Assembly: GCA_015233485.1 (NCBI GenBank) | Contig: JADFXO010000237.1 | Span: 1-6,305, forward strand | Source of the DNA: Nitrospirota bacterium | GTDB lineage: Bacteria > Nitrospirota > Thermodesulfovibrionia > Thermodesulfovibrionales > Magnetobacteriaceae | Direction of reading: 5' to 3' | DNA: 6,305 bases | Shown here: positions 1-6,305 of the stretch, one piece after another | Layout of the letters: each line of letters starts with the position of its first letter | How positions within the stretch are numbered: the stretch's first letter is position 1 | Position numbers and translations under genes: made by a program | Notes under the pieces: model-generated | Databases searched by the model: none | What the model was told of the DNA's origin: nothing | The model's input: only the letters and a program-made list of their open reading frames with translations

Positions 1-2
1 CC

Positions 3-1106
3 GGAGGTTTTCATGCAACGGCGAGGCCGGAAGATTTGTTGAAATCTGACTGCGTTGATGTCGTAGTGCGTGGAGAAGGAGAGGAAACTCTATTGGAGCT
101 TGCTGAAAACGTTAAGAATGGTATTTACGACTTCAAGGCAATCAAAGGTATCAGTTACAAAAATGCCGATGGGACGATAAGCCATACGCCGGAGCGTGGA
201 TTGATAAATCCTCTGGATAATATCCCCTTCCCACGCCGTGAACTGATTTTCGACTACGATAAGTACACACCCGAACAGCTTGGCTGGATCATGACTAGTC
301 GCGGCTGTCCTTACGACTGCGCATATTGCAATTCAAAAACAATATGGGAAAGGAAGGTGAGGTTTTCTCCGCTGGAAAAAGTCATTGATGAGATCAATTA
401 TCTGAAAACTACGTTCAATTCCATCCACATCAATTTCATGGACGACTCCTTTACCGTAAATAGAAATAGAGTGTTGAAGCTATGCTCTATGCTTATAGAG
501 AATAAAACTGGTATTACATGGGCCTGCCTGACGCGGGCCGATCTTATAGACGATGAGATTGCTGTTTCGATGAAAAAGGCAGGTTGTATAAAAGTTGATA
601 TTGGTATTGAATCAGGCAATAAGCGTATGCAACAACTCATCAATAAAGGAATAAAACTTGAAGACGTTAGGAAATCTTCAGATATTCTAAAGAAACATGG
701 AATATTTTGGACTGGATTTTTTATGATGGGATTTCCTACTGAAACGAAAGAGGAGATTTTGGAAACCCTTAAATTTATGAAAGAGGTGAACCCAAACTGG
801 GCATATCTGAATATTTTTACGCCTTACCCAGGATCTAAATTTTATGATATGGTCGAAGGTGATAAGCTGTTTCAGCAACAGAACAACATCAATATTTACA
901 GCCACCAGAGTCCCAACAATTGTTTCTCAACTAATATCTCTCGCGATGAGTTCAAAAAAGTTGTGAAACTGATGTTCAAAGAGTTCAACCGGCATAATAG
1001 TTCGCTGCGCTCACTGCTGCGAAGGGCATATTCAAAGAAATACCATAGAAATCCAAAACAATTCTTAAAAGACGCGGGAAAGGTACTATCCTGGCTGCGT
1101 CCATGA
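3..1106 (+). CDS. B12-binding-type radical SAM protein, 5' end missing
   Basis: The reading frame is open from the left edge (first full codon at 3), so the true start lies outside; the TTG at 36 is internal. The first codons read GGFHAT, then VRGEGEE near 66-86. This is the end of the cobalamin-binding domain found in front of many radical SAM proteins; its DxHxxG cobalamin motif would be upstream and cannot be checked. The radical SAM core follows: CPYDCAYC at 306-329 gives the three cysteines of the CxxxCxxC [4Fe-4S] site, with GIESG at 603-617, MGFPTET at 726-746 and FTPYPGS at 816-836. A basic, helical C-terminal tail ends at TGA 1104-1106. The family makes a 5'-deoxyadenosyl radical and, with B12, often transfers methyl groups to unactivated carbons. 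The substrate is unknown; the sugar-gene context suggests a glycan, nucleotide sugar or lipid carrier (inference). It is cytoplasmic, with no membrane segment seen. Family assignment is firm; the reaction is not. Confidence 0.93.
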   Translation, partial: GGFHATARPEDLLKSDCVDVVVRGEGEETLLELAENVKNGIYDFKAIKGISYKNADGTISHTPERGLINPLDNIPFPRRELIFDYDKYTPEQLGWIMTSRGCPYDCAYCNSKTIWERKVRFSPLEKVIDEINYLKTTFNSIHINFMDDSFTVNRNRVLKLCSMLIENKTGITWACLTRADLIDDEIAVSMKKAGCIKVDIGIESGNKRMQQLINKGIKLEDVRKSSDILKKHGIFWTGFFMMGFPTETKEEILETLKFMKEVNPNWAYLNIFTPYPGSKFYDMVEGDKLFQQQNNINIYSHQSPNNCFSTNISRDEFKKVVKLMFKEFNRHNSSLRSLLRRAYSKKYHRNPKQFLKDAGKVLSWLRP

Positions 1107-1204
1107 GGATATGGAAAAACATACTGACACATGAGCGGATATAGATTATCAATGTCGCTGAGAGAGAGTAGTCTTTTGCAACCTGTGGCAATGGCTTTTG
1201 ATTT
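1107..1204 (+). other. 98-bp intergenic spacer with mini-ORFs
   Basis: This is the largest gap in the window, between the radical SAM gene and the two-domain oxidoreductase gene; the other junctions are 0 to 27 bp. No terminator-like GC-rich hairpin followed by a T run is visible. A weak promoter-like pair is present: CTGACA at 1124-1129, a 17-base spacer, then TATCAA at 1147-1152, which is a poor -10 match. Short ORFs thread through it: one starts at 1103 overlapping the radical SAM stop (ATGA) and ends at 1144, one runs 1111-1134, and one runs 1131-1208 and overlaps the next gene's ATG. Whether any is translated cannot be told from sequence. Confidence 0.5.
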
Positions 1205-1208
1205 ATGA
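1131..1208 (+). other. possible 25-codon leader ORF overlapping the next start
   Basis: ATG at 1131 opens a 25-codon frame (first residues MSGYRLSMSLRE) with further in-frame ATGs at 1152 and 1191. It ends at TGA 1206-1208, which overlaps the ATG of the oxidoreductase gene at 1205 as ATGA. The peptide resembles no family I recognise. Its ribosome binding site is poor. The case for it is only positional: the downstream gene has no clear Shine-Dalgarno sequence of its own, so translation ending at 1208 could deliver ribosomes to 1205. Chance is the simpler explanation for so short a frame. Confidence 0.15.
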
Positions 1209-3388
1209 AACAGGTCATTCAGAACTATAGGACAGGCCAGTTGAGTCTCGATGATGTGCCTGCGCCGATTTGTGGCAGAGATACAGTTTTAGTAAGAAAC
1301 GTAGCTTCGCTTATCAGCGTCGGAACCGAAAGTTCCATAATAGAGCTAGGCGCAAAAAGTCTGCTCGGCAAGGCAAGGGCAAGACCTGACCTGGTTAAGC
1401 GCTTTAGTGAAAAGGCTAAGCAAAATGGCATACTCAAAACATTCAAAGAGGCTCTTAACCGTCTTGACACACCCACCCCTCTTGGATATAGCTCAGCGGG
1501 TATAGTTGTTGAGGTTGGGGCAAATGTACATAAATTTTCGCCGGGAGACAGAGTGGCGTGTGTTGGGGCCGGATATGCATCTCATGCAGAGTATATCTCG
1601 GTGCCCGAGATGCTATGCGCCCATATGCCGCAACGTCTCGCTGATGGCAATCATATTAGTTTCGAGGAAGCCTCTTTTGGTACGCTTGGCATAATTGCTC
1701 TGCACGGAATAAGATCAGCAAAACTTAGCCAGGGCGAAAATGTGGCAGTAGTGGGACTTGGACTTTTAGGACTGCTAACGGTTCAAATATTGGTTGCATA
1801 CGGCTTTACGGTAATAGGCATGGATCTGGTTGCGGCTAAAGCTGAAATGGCAAGGAAGTTTGGCGTGCATATGGCATTTGCCACGCCCGAGGAGTTTACA
1901 AATGGCGTAAACCGTTTAACAGAAGGATATGGCGCCGACGCCGTTATCGTTACTGCGGCCGCAAAAGGTAAGGAACCTATAGACCTGGCCGTAGATGCCT
2001 CGCGTTTTGGCGGCAGGGTCGTCGTGGTCGGCGTTGTGGACATTCATCCGCATAGAAACGATTTGTGGCACAAAGAAGTGGAAATTGTCGTATCGAAAGG
2101 AGGTGGGGCAGGCACTTTAGACGTTTACTATGAAAATCGCGGCATTGATTATCCTGTCGGTTACGTACGATGGACAGAGGGCAGAAACCTTGACGAGTTT
2201 TTACGGCTTATTGGAAATGGTTTGGTAAACGTAGCCACCCTCATAACACATAGATTTTCAATAGAGAACGCTGAAGATGCATATCGCGCAATAATGGATG
2301 GCACTATTGGAAACTTTATTGCCGTAGTTCTTGGTTACGAAGATAAAGGTGAAATCAAGAGGGTTTTACGGCTTAATAATCCCGTATCTAAGAAAAAAGA
2401 TCAGTTGACAGCAGCGGTAGTGGGAGCGGGATTGTTTGGCGGGTCGGTACTTCTGCCGACTCTTCAAACAGTTGAGGGAGTACATCTTAAAAAAATATCC
2501 ACTTCAAAGGGTGCTAACGCATTTCACGCCGGAACAAAGTTTGGTTTCGAGGAAGCAACAACAGACTACAAAGAGCTAATCAACGATAACGATATAGACG
2601 CCGTATTTGTGGTTACTCCTCACAGTATGCACGCCAGACAGGTTTGTGAGTTTCTTGAGGCTGGAAAACATGTATTCGTGGAAAAGCCGCTATGTGTAAA
2701 CAAAGAAGAACTCCAAAAGATAATATCCATATATGATAGAGTACGCAGCACTGGCGTTGTGTTAATGGTAGGATATAACCGGAGGTTTTCTCCTCATTCG
2801 GTCAAAATAAGCGAATTTCTCAGGGAAAGACATGACCCTATGGTGATTTCTTATGTGGTGAACGCAGGGTTTGTACCCTCCAGCCATTGGGTACACGCCG
2901 AGGAACAAGGCGGTGGAAGAATCATAGGCGAGATGTGCCACTTCGTAGACTTGATGCAATATCTCACTAAAAGCGACCCGGCCAGAGTCTATGCTGAGCG
3001 TATATCTTCCACTAACACAACATCCATAAACAACGATAACGTAGTTGTGGTCATTAAATTTGAAGATGGTTCTGTTGGAAACATAATATATTCCGCATCA
3101 GGCGACAGAGCCTACAGCCGGGAGCAAATGGAGATATTTGTCGAAGGCAAGGTCGTGACAAATGACGATTTCTCTTTGACAAGGTATTATTCTTCCGGGA
3201 AATCTAACAAATTTAAAACACTCAGCCAGCAAATTGGTTATAAAGAAGAACTCAGACAATTTGTATCTGTAGCATCCGGTAAGGTGGAGCCTTTATTTAG
3301 CGCGGAAGAGTTATTTATGTCAACGGCTGCGGTTTTCGACATACAAAAATCCCTCGAAGAAGGTATAGCCGTGGACATCAGAGTATAA
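1205..3388 (+). CDS. bi-domain oxidoreductase (MDR dehydrogenase + Gfo/Idh/MocA)
   Basis: This 727-residue fusion joins two NAD(P)-dependent dehydrogenases. Residues 1 to about 375 are a medium-chain (alcohol/threonine dehydrogenase-like) unit: a GroES-like fold, GYASHAEY at 123-130, the Rossmann motif GLGLLG at 184-189, and D207 at the end of the next strand, which favours NAD. The usual zinc ligands are absent: ISVGTE stands where a catalytic Cys-Gly-x-Asp is expected, and GYSSAG replaces GHE. Residues 400-727 are a Gfo/Idh/MocA unit: GAGLFG at 407-412, EKP at 493-495 with catalytic-type K494, GYNRRF at 523-528, and GEMCHFVD at 575-582 with H579 and D582. A charged linker lies at about 378-400. 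The start is fixed by an in-frame TGA at 1199-1201, and MKQVIQNYRTG is a normal family N-terminus. No good RBS is seen. Such fusions are known beside polysaccharide genes, but I know of no settled substrate; sugar or nucleotide-sugar redox is inferred. It is cytoplasmic and intact. Confidence 0.93.
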   Translation: MKQVIQNYRTGQLSLDDVPAPICGRDTVLVRNVASLISVGTESSIIELGAKSLLGKARARPDLVKRFSEKAKQNGILKTFKEALNRLDTPTPLGYSSAGIVVEVGANVHKFSPGDRVACVGAGYASHAEYISVPEMLCAHMPQRLADGNHISFEEASFGTLGIIALHGIRSAKLSQGENVAVVGLGLLGLLTVQILVAYGFTVIGMDLVAAKAEMARKFGVHMAFATPEEFTNGVNRLTEGYGADAVIVTAAAKGKEPIDLAVDASRFGGRVVVVGVVDIHPHRNDLWHKEVEIVVSKGGGAGTLDVYYENRGIDYPVGYVRWTEGRNLDEFLRLIGNGLVNVATLITHRFSIENAEDAYRAIMDGTIGNFIAVVLGYEDKGEIKRVLRLNNPVSKKKDQLTAAVVGAGLFGGSVLLPTLQTVEGVHLKKISTSKGANAFHAGTKFGFEEATTDYKELINDNDIDAVFVVTPHSMHARQVCEFLEAGKHVFVEKPLCVNKEELQKIISIYDRVRSTGVVLMVGYNRRFSPHSVKISEFLRERHDPMVISYVVNAGFVPSSHWVHAEEQGGGRIIGEMCHFVDLMQYLTKSDPARVYAERISSTNTTSINNDNVVVVIKFEDGSVGNIIYSASGDRAYSREQMEIFVEGKVVTNDDFSLTRYYSSGKSNKFKTLSQQIGYKEELRQFVSVASGKVEPLFSAEELFMSTAAVFDIQKSLEEGIAVDIRV

Positions 3389-4594
3389 ATGAACATTCTT
3401 CTTGTAACTAGCTCATACCCTCCTGAAATCCGTTCATCAGGGCATCTTATGCAGGAACTTGCAGAAGTGTTGAGCGAGCGGGGGTATAATGTAATGGTCG
3501 CAACAGTATATCCGCAGCATAACCTCAGCCAGGATATCGGGCGCCCTTTTTATGAACCAGTGACTAATGAAAACGGTATTAAAGTACTAAGAATCAAGAC
3601 ACTGCCCTCGCATATGGTAAACTATATCGTTCGTGGAATCTCATATATTGTTCTGCCGCATATATTCTTTCTTAATATTCGAAGATATTTTAGAGAAAAG
3701 ATTGATACGGCAATCGTATATAGTCCGCCTCTTTCGCTGTCAATTGTTGGAAGCAAATTAAAAAAAGTCTGCGGAGCCAAGTTTATTTTGAATGTCCAGG
3801 ACATATTTCCGCAAAATGCCATAGACCTTGGCATATTGAAAAACAATTTTGCAATCAAATATTTTTTGCATATGGAAAGGAATGCGTATTCTGAAGCAGA
3901 CAGCATAGCAGTGCATTCAGACAGTAATGCTGCATTTCTAAGTCGAAATAAGAAAGTACAGCAGGACAGAGTTGCTATTATTCATAACTGGATAGATATC
4001 ACACCTTATGAAAAAGCAAAGAGAACGGGACGATTCAGGAAACTGATGGGGCTTGAAGACAAGTTTGTGCTTCTCTTTGCCGGTGTAATTGGCCCATCAC
4101 AGGGGCTTGATTTGCTTATAGAAGCTGCCGACAGGCTCCGGCACCTGCCCGATATCCGTATTCTTATTGTTGGTGACGGCATGGAAAAAGAACGGCTCAA
4201 AAAGAAGGCCGCACATCTTACCAATGTCATCTTTTGGCCTTTCGTATCGAAAGAGGAATATCCTGAGCTTGTAAAAGATGCAGATGTTGGCGTTGTCTGC
4301 CTGAGCAGTATGAATAAAACGCCTGTTGTGCCGGGAAAGATTCTTGGATACATGGCGGCGTCTGTCCCTATTGTTGCATTTCTTAACAAAGAGAGCGACG
4401 GGCATGAAATTATTAGGAGCGCTTCATGCGGATATTCAGAGATCTCAGATGATCCTTCCAAAGCGGCTGAATTATTATGTAAGGTGTACAGCGACCGTGA
4501 CACCCTGAGACAGTTGGGAGACAATGGATTTCGTTATGCATCTATGTCTTTTACACGAAAAAAGTGTATAGACAAACTAGAAGAACTATTTTAG
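3389..4594 (+). CDS. glycosyltransferase family 4 (WcaI/WbuB-like)
   Basis: This 401-residue GT-B enzyme would move a sugar from a nucleotide donor to a glycan or lipid-linked acceptor with retention of configuration. The N-terminal acceptor domain begins MNILLVTSSYPPE and has a glycine in SSGHL. A hydrophobic stretch at about 79-97 probably helps it dock to the inner membrane. VQDIFPQNA at 136-144 is typical of the WcaI/WbuB branch, and HNWID at 199-203 marks the domain junction. The C-terminal donor domain has GVIGPSQGLD at 232-241, VGDGMEKE at 261-268 and VPGKILGYMAA at 314-324. This P-x-K-I-L-x-Y version replaces the first Glu of the classic EX7E motif, as is normal in this branch. The ATG follows the upstream TAA (3386-3388) with no gap and has no strong RBS, so it is probably translationally coupled. 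Donor and acceptor are unknown; N-acetylated amino sugars are a common guess for relatives (inference). Length is normal and the gene is intact. Confidence 0.92.
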   Translation: MNILLVTSSYPPEIRSSGHLMQELAEVLSERGYNVMVATVYPQHNLSQDIGRPFYEPVTNENGIKVLRIKTLPSHMVNYIVRGISYIVLPHIFFLNIRRYFREKIDTAIVYSPPLSLSIVGSKLKKVCGAKFILNVQDIFPQNAIDLGILKNNFAIKYFLHMERNAYSEADSIAVHSDSNAAFLSRNKKVQQDRVAIIHNWIDITPYEKAKRTGRFRKLMGLEDKFVLLFAGVIGPSQGLDLLIEAADRLRHLPDIRILIVGDGMEKERLKKKAAHLTNVIFWPFVSKEEYPELVKDADVGVVCLSSMNKTPVVPGKILGYMAASVPIVAFLNKESDGHEIIRSASCGYSEISDDPSKAAELLCKVYSDRDTLRQLGDNGFRYASMSFTRKKCIDKLEELF

Positions 4595-4607
4595 AGAAAT
4601 AATAATG

Positions 4608-4614
4608 AGGAGGT
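4608..4614 (+). promoter_or_regulatory. strong ribosome binding site of the SDR gene
   Basis: AGGAGGT lies 7 bases before the ATG at 4622 and is the only near-perfect Shine-Dalgarno sequence in the window. It supports 4622 as the start: an in-frame TAG at 4592-4594 and the absence of any other in-frame start codon between leave no good alternative. The ATG at 4605-4607 is out of frame. Confidence 0.85.
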
Positions 4615-4621
4615 TCTTTTT

Positions 4622-5656
4622 ATGAAAGGCGCGCATTATGCGATTTATGAAGATAAGGTGATTCTTGTGACAGGAGGCGCTGGCGCTATCGGGACGAATT
4701 TGTGTTCCGAGTTAAGCGAAGCAGGCGCTAAGATGGTGATAATACTTGACGACTTGTCATCGGGTTATACTTGGAATATCCCTCAAAAAAAGAACATTAT
4801 GTTTGTTCAGGGATGTGTTACTGACGATATAAGTTTAAAAAGAGTTTTTTTTGAGAAACCGGAATATATATTTCACCTTGCTGCCTTCTTTGCAAATCAA
4901 AACTCTGTGGATTATCCCGAAAAAGATATTCACGTTAATGGGCTTGGAACTGTCAAACTCTTAGAATACGCGCTGCTTAGTAAAGTGGAAAGGTTTATCT
5001 TTGCCTCATCGGGCTGCTCCATATATGGCAGTGCCGCGCCGCTTCCCTTAACCGAGGAGTTTATGTCCATGAATCTAAGCACACCCTACCAGATAACAAA
5101 GATGTTGGGAGAGCTTTACTGTAATTTTTTTCGAAATCACTACGGACTTAACGTTACTAAGGCAAGATTTTTTAACTCATACGGCCCTGGCGAGGTGCCG
5201 GGCCAATACAGAAACGTAATCCCTAATTTTATCTATTGGGCGATGAGAGGCCAGCCTCTGCCGATTACAGGAACCGGCGAAGAGACCAGGGACTTCACCT
5301 ATGTGGGCGACCTTGTAGACGGCCTGATGAGGGCGGGCTATTATGAATCGGCCATCGGGCAGGAGTTCAATCTTGCCTCAGGCAGGGAAACCAGTATCAT
5401 CTCTCTGGCCACAATGGTAAACGAAGCGGTTGGAAACAAGGCCGGCATTAATTTTGTACAGCGAAGAAAGTGGGATACTAAAGCCAGGCTTTTAGCGTCA
5501 ATCGAGAGGGCAAAGGCGCTGATAGAGTATGAGCCTAAAGTTGAATTTAAGGATGGGCTTATGAACGCAATCCAATGGTTCAGAGATAATTGGAGACAGA
5601 TAGAGGACTCCGCATCATTCGGCCCCGGAGTGTCCTCGGCAGTAAGAGATAAATAG
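4622..5656 (+). CDS. NAD-dependent nucleotide-sugar epimerase/dehydratase (extended SDR)
   Basis: This 344-residue extended short-chain dehydrogenase acts on an NDP-sugar in the cytoplasm, by keto-intermediate chemistry (4-epimerisation or dehydration). The NAD site is GGAGAIG at 18-24, with D43/D44 at the end of strand 2 favouring NAD(H). HLAA at 85-88 and N106 are family features. Catalytic residues are S130 (in FASSGCSIYG, 127-136) and the pair Y156/K160 in YQITK. Substrate-side motifs are RFFNSYGPGE at 182-191, RNVIPNF at 197-203 and TGTGEETRDFTYV at 216-228, which resemble GalE-like epimerases. A tail at about 322-344 (DNWRQIEDSASF and onward) lies past the fold and looks dispensable. 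It sits 27 bp after the glycosyltransferase gene and 5 bp before the 2-epimerase gene. The exact sugar (UDP-Glc, UDP-GlcNAc, UDP-GlcA or a dTDP sugar) cannot be assigned from sequence alone, so no symbol is given. Confidence 0.92.
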   Translation: MKGAHYAIYEDKVILVTGGAGAIGTNLCSELSEAGAKMVIILDDLSSGYTWNIPQKKNIMFVQGCVTDDISLKRVFFEKPEYIFHLAAFFANQNSVDYPEKDIHVNGLGTVKLLEYALLSKVERFIFASSGCSIYGSAAPLPLTEEFMSMNLSTPYQITKMLGELYCNFFRNHYGLNVTKARFFNSYGPGEVPGQYRNVIPNFIYWAMRGQPLPITGTGEETRDFTYVGDLVDGLMRAGYYESAIGQEFNLASGRETSIISLATMVNEAVGNKAGINFVQRRKWDTKARLLASIERAKALIEYEPKVEFKDGLMNAIQWFRDNWRQIEDSASFGPGVSSAVRDK

Positions 5657-5661
5657 GGCTG

Positions 5662-6305
5662 ATGTCCATAGATAAAATAAAAATTCTATTGGTCTTTGGA
5701 ACCCGTCCCGAGGCCGTTAAAATGGCTCCTGTAATCCGGCAGCTTATATCCCGCAAATCAACGATAATACCGGTGGTCTGCATAACGGGGCAGCATAGGG
5801 AGATGCTTGATCAGGTGATGAGCGTATTTGACATAAAGCCTGGCCATGATTTGGGGATTATGAAGAGAAATCAGGATCTTTTCGATATAACTATCAATTC
5901 CTTAGGCGGACTAAAATGCGTTATAGAAAAAGAACAGCCCAATATAGTATTGGTGCAGGGCGATACAACTACCGCCTTTACCGCCGCACTGGCGGCATAC
6001 TACCTGAAAGTGCCAATTGGCCATGTTGAGGCGGGGCTGAGAACATACAATAAGTATAGTCCTTTCCCTGAGGAGATTAACAGACATCTGTTGAGCGTTC
6101 TGGCCGACTTGCATTTTGCTCCAACCACATGGGCACAATCCAACCTCATAAATGAAGGGATACCGGCTGACCGCATATGGGTCACAGGCAATACGGTGAT
6201 AGACGCCCTGTTATCTGTTTCAGACAGGGTATTGGGCAAGAGTACATTCTGGTTTGACTACTTCAAAGATAACTTTAACCTTGACCTGCAAACTAATATA
6301 AAAAA
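5662..6305 (+). CDS. wecB: UDP-N-acetylglucosamine 2-epimerase, 3' end cut by window
   Basis: The frame runs from ATG 5662 to the right edge without a stop: 214 complete codons of an expected 370 or so. WecB (MnaA) interconverts UDP-GlcNAc and UDP-ManNAc in the cytoplasm, feeding ManNAc or ManNAcA into surface glycans. Family motifs appear in order: FGTRPEAVKMAP at 12-23, GQHREMLDQV at 43-52, QGDTTT at 99-104, HVEAGLRT at 121-128, SPFPEEINR at 133-141 and TGNTVIDAL at 175-183. D101, E123, E137 and R141 line up with D95, E117, E131 and R135 of the E. coli enzyme. The catalytic histidine and C-terminal UDP-binding half lie outside. The start is bounded by an in-frame TAA at 5650-5652; the RBS is weak (AGGG just before the ATG). 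It lies 5 bp after the SDR gene and is surely co-transcribed. The GTRPEAVK form separates it from FnlC/WbjD-type 2-epimerases. Confidence 0.95.
   Translation, partial: MSIDKIKILLVFGTRPEAVKMAPVIRQLISRKSTIIPVVCITGQHREMLDQVMSVFDIKPGHDLGIMKRNQDLFDITINSLGGLKCVIEKEQPNIVLVQGDTTTAFTAALAAYYLKVPIGHVEAGLRTYNKYSPFPEEINRHLLSVLADLHFAPTTWAQSNLINEGIPADRIWVTGNTVIDALLSVSDRVLGKSTFWFDYFKDNFNLDLQTNIK

Noticed and set aside
36..38. TTG at 36 as the start of the radical SAM gene.
   Set aside because: Conserved cobalamin-domain residues lie in frame before it, so it is an internal leucine codon.
1..42. GGAGG followed by ATG at 13, looking like a ribosome binding site and start.
   Set aside because: That frame stops at 40-42 after nine codons. 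The frame from position 3 carries the clear GGFHAT and VRGEGEE family residues, so the gene simply runs in from the left.
1124..1152. Promoter-like CTGACA, 17-base gap, TATCAA.
   Set aside because: The -10 match is poor, and such pairs are common by chance in sequence of this composition. Noted within the spacer entry only.
2782..2794. Small hairpin GGAG-GTTTT-CTCC.
   Set aside because: A 4-bp stem inside a conserved coding segment (GYNRRF), with no T run after it; not a terminator.
4006..4524. A 172-codon open frame on the minus strand.
   Set aside because: It lies wholly antisense to the conserved donor domain of the glycosyltransferase, is serine-rich without recognisable motifs, and is best explained as a codon-use shadow.
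4845..4852. Run of eight Ts inside the SDR gene, a possible slippage or frameshift site.
   Set aside because: The frame is intact across it, with family motifs in register on both sides, and nothing suggests programmed slippage.
4622..6305. SDR plus WecB-like gene next to a WbuB-like transferase as an FnlA-FnlB-FnlC (UDP-L-FucNAc) pathway.
   Set aside because: The 2-epimerase has the WecB-type GTRPEAVKMAP motif rather than the GTRPEIIR form of FnlC/WbjD, and the required second SDR-type gene is absent between them.

Overview
The window is a gene-dense, single-strand (+) stretch of a bacterial surface-polysaccharide or glycoconjugate biosynthesis locus. It holds five protein genes. The first is cut by the left edge and the last by the right edge, so the operon continues on both sides. 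Base composition is moderate, neither strongly AT- nor GC-rich. Starts are ATG, spacing is tight, and one start has a canonical AGGAGGT ribosome binding site. This fits a bacterium, probably an anaerobe or metagenome-type lineage in the broad deltaproteobacterial, Nitrospirota or related range. That taxonomic guess rests only on gene content and is weak.

Layout: (1) 3-1106, the C-terminal part of a radical SAM protein of the B12-binding type. (2) 1107-1204, a 98-bp spacer with no normal gene but with overlapping mini-ORFs. (3) 1205-3388, a two-domain oxidoreductase in which a zinc-less MDR alcohol-dehydrogenase-like half is fused to a Gfo/Idh/MocA half. (4) 3389-4594, a GT-B family 4 glycosyltransferase of the WcaI/WbuB kind, whose ATG directly abuts the preceding stop. 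(5) 4622-5656, an extended SDR nucleotide-sugar epimerase/dehydratase with a strong RBS. (6) 5662-6305, the N-terminal 214 codons of a WecB/MnaA-type UDP-GlcNAc 2-epimerase, open at the right edge.

Working together (inference): WecB would supply UDP-ManNAc from UDP-GlcNAc. The SDR would make a second modified nucleotide sugar. The two-domain oxidoreductase would carry out redox chemistry on a sugar or sugar-derived substrate. The GT4 enzyme would transfer one of these sugars to a lipid-linked or growing glycan at the cytoplasmic face of the membrane. The radical SAM/B12 protein may add a methyl or other radical-dependent modification. No RNA genes, mobile elements, CRISPR arrays, long repeats or convincing terminators were seen. 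The least understood parts are the fused oxidoreductase, the radical SAM protein and the 98-bp spacer. Nothing here clearly amounts to a new system by itself.
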